17,587 bases of DNA from JARROD01 sp037384225 (GTDB lineage Bacteria; Pseudomonadota; Gammaproteobacteria; Pseudomonadales; Cellvibrionaceae), in assembly GCA_037384225.1 (NCBI GenBank), contig JARROD010000072.1, positions 1 to 17,587 of the forward strand, written 5' to 3'. This document shows, piece by piece, positions 12,925 to 17,587 of the stretch (positions are counted from its first letter, which is position 1; each line of letters starts with the position of its first letter). The notes under the pieces are model-generated. The model was not told where the DNA came from. It saw only the letters and a list, made by a program, of their open reading frames with translations, and made no database searches. The translations under genes and the position numbers were made by a program.

Positions 12925-15777
12925 GTGGAGAGAAAATCCCATGTCCAAAATAATGGACAAAAAAGAGTACAAAAAAGAGTACACGTTGTCACCGGATCAC
13001 GCATTCATAGAAATCCGCTTAACGAACCCGCGCCGGTGGTAGAACTTTCCGAAACCGATCTCGACCGCACCGGACTAACAAATTTCGGCGCCATATTACA
13101 ACAACTGCCGTCCACGGGATCGGCAATCAACACAAAATTTAATGTGCCGGGAAATTCAGGTTTTCCTCCCGACGGATCCGGTATCGGCGCCGGCGCGGTA
13201 CAGGTCTCGCTGCGCAACCTCGGCGCCAAACGCACCCTGGTGCTGGTCGACGGCAAACGCTGGGTCGCCGGCGCCTCGGCATCCGGTGTGCCAAACTCCG
13301 TCGACTTGAATACGTTGCCGGCCAATATTATCCAGCGCGTTGAAGTGCTTCAGGATGGCGCCTCGGCCATTTACGGTTCGGATGCCATCGGCGGGGTTGT
13401 CAATATTATCACCAACAGCAACTTCGACGGTTTTAAGTTCAGCGCTCAAACCGGTAACTACCTGTCCGAAAAAGATGGCGACGCCTCGGAATACTCGGCG
13501 CTTTGGGGCGGCGGCAACGACACCACCCACTTTGTGTTCAGCGCCAGTTATACGGAAGAAAAAAGCATACAGACAGCCGACCGCAAGCAGTCGGCTTTTC
13601 CCACAGCGTTTGCTACCAGTTGTGAAGCCGGTGGTTGCTCATCTTTTACACCGCAGGGGCGATTTATCCTGGGACCCGTCTTTGACAATGCCAACCTCGC
13701 ACTTAACAAGGGTGTTTTAAATGACGGTGCTGGCAATATCCCGGTATTCGATCCGAATAACCCCGATAACGACGATTTTCACAATTTTACTGACGTCGAT
13801 CGCTTCAACTTTAACGGGCCGGGTTACAATTTTCTACAAACACCCAACGAGCGCGTCAACCTTTACACGCAAATTACTCAAAACATTTCCGATACCCTGC
13901 GCTTTAGCGGCAAGGCCGCTTATACCAACCGTCAGTCAACCACGATGGGGGCGCCTGAACCTTTGTGTTTCGGAAACGGCTGCAGCAACCCACTGATGGA
14001 AGACATCGTTATCGATGGCGATCAGAGATATAACCCCTTTGGTCGGGATCTGTCGGTGGCAGACGGCACCCTGGAATTTTTCGGCCGCCGACCGCTGGAA
14101 GCGGGCCCGCGTATCTTTGAACAGGATATCAATACCTACTTTGTCAGCGCCGGCTTCGAGGGTGAATTTACTGTCAATGAACGCAATTATTATTGGGACT
14201 TGACCGCCAGCTACGGCGACAACCGCGGCACGCAACAAAAAACCGGCGCTTTCAACGGCGCCAGGCTGGCCGTGGCACTGGGAGATCCCAGCGTTTGTGA
14301 AGCCACGCCCAACTGCGTGCCCTTTAACCTGTTCGGCGGCCAGGGCCCCGACGGCACAGGTTCAATCACGCAGGAAATGCTGGATTTCGTCACCTATGTC
14401 CAACACGACTCCAGCGAACAATCGCTGATCGACTATACCGGCAACATCACCGGTGAAATTCTCGCACTGCCGGCGGGGCCCCTCGCGTTTGCATCCGGTT
14501 TTGAATACCGCAAACACGACGGTTCATACACCGCCGATCCGATTGCCGAAAACGGCGAAACAGCCGGTATTCCCGCGGGTTCCACCGATGGCAGCTTCGA
14601 TGTTACCGAGTTCTACGGTGAAGTCAGCGTTCCGCTGCTGGCCGGTGTGAGCGGTGCCGACTACCTCGAACTCAGCCTCGCCGCGCGCAGCTCGGACTAC
14701 AGTACCATCGGTACGGAAAGTACCTACAAGGTGGGTTTACTCTACCGCCCCTATGCAGATCTGTCTGTCCGCGGCTCCGTTTCCACCGGTATTCGCGCAC
14801 CCGGAATCGGTGAACTTTTCGGCGGTCAGGCCCGCGAGGATTTCGAATTCACCGATCCCTGTTCCGATGCTTCCGCCACTGTTGGAAGTGATAACGGCGG
14901 TCGGGATACCCCACAACCACAAAATATCATCGACAATTGCGCGGCTTTAGACGTGCCGGAAGATATGGTCCAGCCCAATCCGCAACTCGGAGCGGTATCC
15001 TCCGGCAATCAATCCCTGAAAGCAGAGACTTCGGATAACTACACGCTCGGTTTTGTCTACAGCCCATCCTGGGTCGACAAATACAACTGGATTGAAGCCC
15101 TGACCCTGTCACTGGATTACTATGCGCTTGAAGTTGACGATGCCATAGAAGTGCGCGACGCCGGTGACATTATTACAGCCTGCATCGATACACTGGACCC
15201 ACTCTATTGTAGCAGTGTCGAGCGCAGCGACTCCGGCGTTATCAACCTGGTGAGAAGAACCGTGCAAAATATCGGTGGCATAGAGGCTTCGGGCACCGAT
15301 ATTGCGGTGAACTACAGCGCGCCTGAAACGGATCTGGGCCACTTCGGCCTGCGGGTTAACGCCTCTCATCTGGACGATTATACGGAGCTGACACTGACCC
15401 CTGATGGTTCCAACGCCGAAAACGATCTCACCGGAACCATTACCGCCCAGACTTTCCAGCGCGCCTTCCCCGAGTGGCGCATGACCACCAACCTGGACTG
15501 GAATTACGAACAATGGAGCGCGGGCCTCACTTTGCGCTACGTGGACGATATGGACCAGCCTTCCGGCGAAGTATTGGATTCTGAGATTTATACCGATTTA
15601 CAGGTTCAGTACCGTCAAGCACTGCGGGACAGCGAAATGACGCTAACCTTCGGCGCCAACAATGTCTTCGACAACGAGCCTTCCGTCTGTGAGGCCTGCG
15701 GCTCCGTCAATATGAGCCCGGTGGTGCACGACCTGCCGGGTGTGGTGGGCTATCTGCGGGTTTCTTTCACGCTTTAA
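12925..15777 (+). CDS. TonB-dependent outer-membrane receptor, signal peptide missing
   Basis: From the GTG at 12925 the frame encodes 950 residues and covers plug and barrel of a TonB-dependent receptor. Visible are VVTGSRI (21-27), where the plug normally begins just after the signal peptide and TonB box region, then VSLRNLGAKRTLVLVDGKR (about 93-111) and VEVLQDGASAIYGSDAIGG (138-156). Barrel strands follow, including YRPYADLSVRGSVSTGIRAP, and the C terminus ends VSFTL. Cysteine pairs (CEAGGC, CFGNGC, CEATPNC) mark extracellular loops. The N terminus, MERKSHVQNNGQKRVQKRV, has no hydrophobic signal, and none exists in the other frames. The best ribosome binding site drives a different frame. 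The gene is probably non-functional or not exported. The substrate is unknown. Confidence 0.88.
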   Translation: MERKSHVQNNGQKRVQKRVHVVTGSRIHRNPLNEPAPVVELSETDLDRTGLTNFGAILQQLPSTGSAINTKFNVPGNSGFPPDGSGIGAGAVQVSLRNLGAKRTLVLVDGKRWVAGASASGVPNSVDLNTLPANIIQRVEVLQDGASAIYGSDAIGGVVNIITNSNFDGFKFSAQTGNYLSEKDGDASEYSALWGGGNDTTHFVFSASYTEEKSIQTADRKQSAFPTAFATSCEAGGCSSFTPQGRFILGPVFDNANLALNKGVLNDGAGNIPVFDPNNPDNDDFHNFTDVDRFNFNGPGYNFLQTPNERVNLYTQITQNISDTLRFSGKAAYTNRQSTTMGAPEPLCFGNGCSNPLMEDIVIDGDQRYNPFGRDLSVADGTLEFFGRRPLEAGPRIFEQDINTYFVSAGFEGEFTVNERNYYWDLTASYGDNRGTQQKTGAFNGARLAVALGDPSVCEATPNCVPFNLFGGQGPDGTGSITQEMLDFVTYVQHDSSEQSLIDYTGNITGEILALPAGPLAFASGFEYRKHDGSYTADPIAENGETAGIPAGSTDGSFDVTEFYGEVSVPLLAGVSGADYLELSLAARSSDYSTIGTESTYKVGLLYRPYADLSVRGSVSTGIRAPGIGELFGGQAREDFEFTDPCSDASATVGSDNGGRDTPQPQNIIDNCAALDVPEDMVQPNPQLGAVSSGNQSLKAETSDNYTLGFVYSPSWVDKYNWIEALTLSLDYYALEVDDAIEVRDAGDIITACIDTLDPLYCSSVERSDSGVINLVRRTVQNIGGIEASGTDIAVNYSAPETDLGHFGLRVNASHLDDYTELTLTPDGSNAENDLTGTITAQTFQRAFPEWRMTTNLDWNYEQWSAGLTLRYVDDMDQPSGEVLDSEIYTDLQVQYRQALRDSEMTLTFGANNVFDNEPSVCEACGSVNMSPVVHDLPGVVGYLRVSFTL
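12927..12943 (+). promoter_or_regulatory. Strong RBS and ATG out of frame with the receptor
   Basis: GGAGAG (12927-12932) lies 8 nt before ATG at 12941, ideal spacing. That ATG opens a 33-codon frame starting MSKIMDKKEYKKEYT and ending at TAG 13040-13042. It is one base ahead of the receptor frame. The receptor frame itself has only a GTG (12925) with no good ribosome binding site. This looks like the original receptor start, now separated from its reading frame. Confidence 0.6.
12957..12980. repeat. 12-bp tandem duplication at the receptor 5' end
   Basis: ACAAAAAAGAGT occurs twice in a row (12957-12968, 12969-12980). In the receptor frame it encodes QKRV twice. It sits exactly where a signal peptide and TonB-box region would be expected. 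Confidence 0.85.
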
Positions 15778-15789
15778 GTGTGTTGCTGG

Positions 15790-15820
15790 TGTCCCTTCGC
15801 TTCATTGGAGGGACATCTTT
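15790..15820 (+). terminator. Terminator after the TonB receptor
   Basis: TGTCCCT (15790-15796) and AGGGACA (15809-15815) form a perfect 7-bp stem with a 12-nt loop, followed by TCTTT. It begins 13 nt after the receptor stop and lies between two convergent genes. On the minus strand there is no T-run, so it would act mainly on the receptor transcript. Confidence 0.55.
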
Positions 15821-15840
15821 ATGCCCCCGCAACCCAGGTA

Positions 15841-17199
15841 CTACAACTGTTCCACTAACTGCGGCAGGCGCGTTACCAAATAATGAGGTAAGGACAGTAG
15901 TTTATACGCTGCCGACCCGTTGGGGAGCTTCACATCAATTTTCGAGCAAACCGGTTTTTCGCCGTTGAAACGCACGGCGATTGCCTGCGGATGAAACATC
16001 ATAAACTGGTGTAGCGAACGCAAAGCGCTGCCTTTACCAGACTTGACTTCGACAGCGCATATCCTTCCAGCGCAGTCGGTTACAAAATCGAGCTCTGCGT
16101 TTGATCTTCCCTCCCGTACCCAATAATACAGTGCGGGTTCTCGATAGACAGGAGCACTATAAAGGAGATGCTGGCCGATAAATTGCTCCGCTAACTGACC
16201 CTCATTGATCAAGGTAATATCTCTCGATTCGAGAACTGCTGAGGGGGAGAGTCCGAGTTGAGATAACATCAATCCGACATCCAGGCAAAGCGGCTTGGCA
16301 ACTTTGGGATTTTGTGTGGCGGCGAGCGGCAATCCCTGCGCCGATGTGTGGTTAACGCCATAAGCAATTCGGGCGAGATAGAGCTGTTGCAGTGCATGTT
16401 TCGTTTTTTCTACTCTAACGTCCGGCGCCATTTCACTATATTTGATCTTACGACCGACCATAGCCGGCAGTGCGGTATAAAGTCGAGTCAATAGACCAGT
16501 ATCGACTTTTCCGCGATACTTGTGAAAATCCAACGCAAACGCCGTTGTGAGATTGCTCTTGAGACGAAAAGCCTCGTTCAAATCGGCGGTTTCTGCCCAG
16601 TGCTTTACCACCGCAGGCATACCACCAACCAACAGATAGTGCCGCAAGTACTCGGATAGTTTCAGATGGGCTGTCTCGTTAAATTCATCAGCCAAAGAAT
16701 AAGTTTGAAGATAATTGAGTAATCGTTGTTGGCCTGTCGCAGCCAGAAACTCCTCGAAATTCATGGGCCCCAGGTGGAGAAATTCGGTGCGTCCGACCGG
16801 CATGGAAAAACCTGGTGCGGAGAGTTCGAAGTCAAGCAGGGAGCCTGCGGCCACAACCGCTATTTGAGGATACTTTTCATAAAAATAGCGCAACAGGGCT
16901 ATCACCTCGGGACGGGCCTGTATTTCGTCGAAAAACAGGAGGCAGGAATTTTTACGCAGATCGACATCAAAGTGCAAATCCAGCGACAGTACCACTTCGT
17001 CTATATCGCCCCTGGCCAAGGGTGCTGCCAAAGGCGTTGGCTCCTCAAGGTTTACTGTTAACAGCCTCAGCCCAAGTTGTTCTGCAGCAAGTTGCACCAG
17101 GGTACTTTTACCGACCTGCCGGGCGCCCCTGATAATTAACGGCTTGCGGTCATCGCGCCGATACCAGGCAGCTAACTCCATCTGTATTTTACGCCACAT
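15841..17199 (-). CDS. AAA-family ATPase with C-terminal DUF4143 domain
   Basis: The 452-residue protein has Walker A GARQVGKST (25-33), Walker B LLFFDEIQ, and a sensor-like VVAAGSLLDFEL. The C-terminal DUF4143 region contains AELDFVT (368-374) and VEVKSG (383-388). The spacing of Asp371, Glu384 and Lys386 resembles a PD-(D/E)xK nuclease core. Members are common, often horizontally acquired orphan ATPases of unknown role. AGGG lies 7 nt before the ATG. Base composition looks more AT-rich than the conserved genes to the left, and the upstream spacer is strikingly AT-rich. No partner gene is adjacent. It is convergent with the TonB receptor. Confidence 0.92.
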   Translation of the reverse strand: MWRKIQMELAAWYRRDDRKPLIIRGARQVGKSTLVQLAAEQLGLRLLTVNLEEPTPLAAPLARGDIDEVVLSLDLHFDVDLRKNSCLLFFDEIQARPEVIALLRYFYEKYPQIAVVAAGSLLDFELSAPGFSMPVGRTEFLHLGPMNFEEFLAATGQQRLLNYLQTYSLADEFNETAHLKLSEYLRHYLLVGGMPAVVKHWAETADLNEAFRLKSNLTTAFALDFHKYRGKVDTGLLTRLYTALPAMVGRKIKYSEMAPDVRVEKTKHALQQLYLARIAYGVNHTSAQGLPLAATQNPKVAKPLCLDVGLMLSQLGLSPSAVLESRDITLINEGQLAEQFIGQHLLYSAPVYREPALYYWVREGRSNAELDFVTDCAGRICAVEVKSGKGSALRSLHQFMMFHPQAIAVRFNGEKPVCSKIDVKLPNGSAAYKLLSLPHYLVTRLPQLVEQL

Positions 17200-17250
17200 A
17201 TATAGACCCTATTAGAGTAACTTGGTCATTGCCTTCTGTGTTTAAGTGAA

Positions 17251-17336
17251 ATATACAAGTATAAAAACCAATAAACAAGTATTTTTTACATGTAAATTTT
17301 GCAATTTATTTTAATAATTACATGTATATTTTACAA
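17251..17336. repeat. Four ACAWGTA elements upstream of the AAA ATPase
   Basis: ACAAGTAT occurs at 17255-17262 and 17275-17282, ACATGTAA at 17288-17295, and ACATGTAT at 17320-17327. The first is centred in the inverted repeat TATAC-AA-GTATA (17252-17263). The last two belong to a 19-bp near-repeat, TTACATGTA-ATTTT-CAA (17286-17304 and 17318-17336, 17 of 19 identical). They lie 50-140 nt upstream of the minus-strand ATPase start. They could be operators for that gene or remnants of a mobile-element end. Confidence 0.5.
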
Positions 17337-17344
17337 ACCAAAGA

Positions 17345-17539
17345 ATGGTATACCGCCTACACTGTTCAGGCAACGCCAAATTGTGGGGTTCGATGTGGAA
17401 ATTTGTGTGGGGAACAGCGGCGGATGCGCGCCGGGTGGGCCAGGTGTTCAATCTGATGGAGAAAGGCCGCATTGTCGCCAAGGGTGAAATGAGTGAGCTT
17501 TCGGACCCGTTGATCGCCAGGCATTTGGCAGTATAGACC
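17345..17539 (+). pseudogene. C-terminal remnant of an ABC-transporter ATPase
   Basis: The open frame from ATG 17345 gives 63 residues. Its last part, LMEKGRIVAKGEMSELSDPLIARHLAV, is the typical C-terminal end of ABC ATPases of the LivF/UrtE branched-chain amino-acid or urea type. The Walker motifs and signature loop are absent, and the first 30 or so residues resemble nothing I know. There is no good Shine-Dalgarno. I read it as the leftover end of a deleted gene, with the AT-rich spacer marking the deletion or insertion boundary. Confidence 0.6.
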
Positions 17540-17557
17540 GGTTAGGATGGGGTAGAC

Positions 17558-17587
17558 TCAGCGCAACGCCTTGATTGGTGTCATACC
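17558..17587 (-). CDS. Possible C-terminal end of an FtsX/MacB-like permease (partial)
   Basis: Read leftward from the window edge, the sequence encodes GMTPIKALR followed by TGA (17560-17558). The pattern xxPIxALR at the extreme C terminus is characteristic of FtsX/MacB-type ABC permeases. Only nine residues are visible, so this is a suggestion; the rest would lie beyond the window. Confidence 0.35.
   Translation of the reverse strand, partial: GMTPIKALR

Noticed and set aside
17299..17487. 62-codon plus-strand frame overlapping the ABC remnant
   Set aside because: It has no similarity to any family, whereas the other frame over the same bases matches an ABC ATPase C terminus.
1..17587. 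Search by eye for CRISPR arrays, tRNAs, transposase genes and toxin-antitoxin pairs
   Set aside because: No regularly spaced long repeats, tRNA-like cloverleaf, transposase motifs or toxin-antitoxin partners were seen.

Overview
The window is a mostly housekeeping stretch of a gammaproteobacterial chromosome. The gene order fmdB-aspS-yebC-ruvC-ruvA-ruvB-ybgC-tolQ-(tolR), all on the minus strand, is the classic order of Pseudomonas and its relatives. A K/A/P-tailed HU protein, a HIT protein with an HLHH motif, a bacterial-type prolyl-tRNA synthetase with an editing insert, and a large cysteine-containing TonB-dependent receptor point to the Pseudomonas/Cellvibrio side of the class. A marine Cellvibrionales-like host is my inference and is not proven by the sequence.

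Layout. Positions 1-6558 (minus) hold a long, tightly spaced gene string for translation (aspS), a translational or transcriptional regulator (yebC), Holliday-junction processing (ruvCAB) and envelope integrity (ybgC, tolQ, first codons of tolR). A perfect TATAAT box at 6810-6815 probably starts this operon with a 5' leader of about 245 nt. Positions 6559-7313 are a 755-nt gene-free region with promoters, small hairpins and three AT-rich palindromes. Next come the HU-like gene (plus) and the HIT gene (minus), which converge with one base between their stops. proS and a small lytic transglycosylase follow (plus), then a REP-like hairpin region, a DUF885 lipoprotein (plus), and a TonB-dependent receptor (plus) whose 5' end is damaged. 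A convergent AAA ATPase with a DUF4143 domain (minus) comes next. The right edge holds an AT-rich repeat-bearing spacer, a C-terminal remnant of an ABC ATPase (plus), and what may be the last nine codons of an FtsX/MacB-like permease (minus).

The left two thirds are conserved and ordinary. The oddities lie at gene boundaries and toward the right end. The receptor has no signal peptide, and its best ribosome binding site serves a start codon in the wrong frame. An undescribed 18-codon ORF, made largely of an 18-bp tandem duplication, is wedged between ruvC and ruvA. Repeated short palindromic elements lie upstream of the HU-like and AAA-ATPase genes. I see no CRISPR array, rRNA, tRNA, intact insertion sequence or recognised defence system. 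I cannot claim a new multi-gene system here; the boundary anomalies are the best candidates for novelty.
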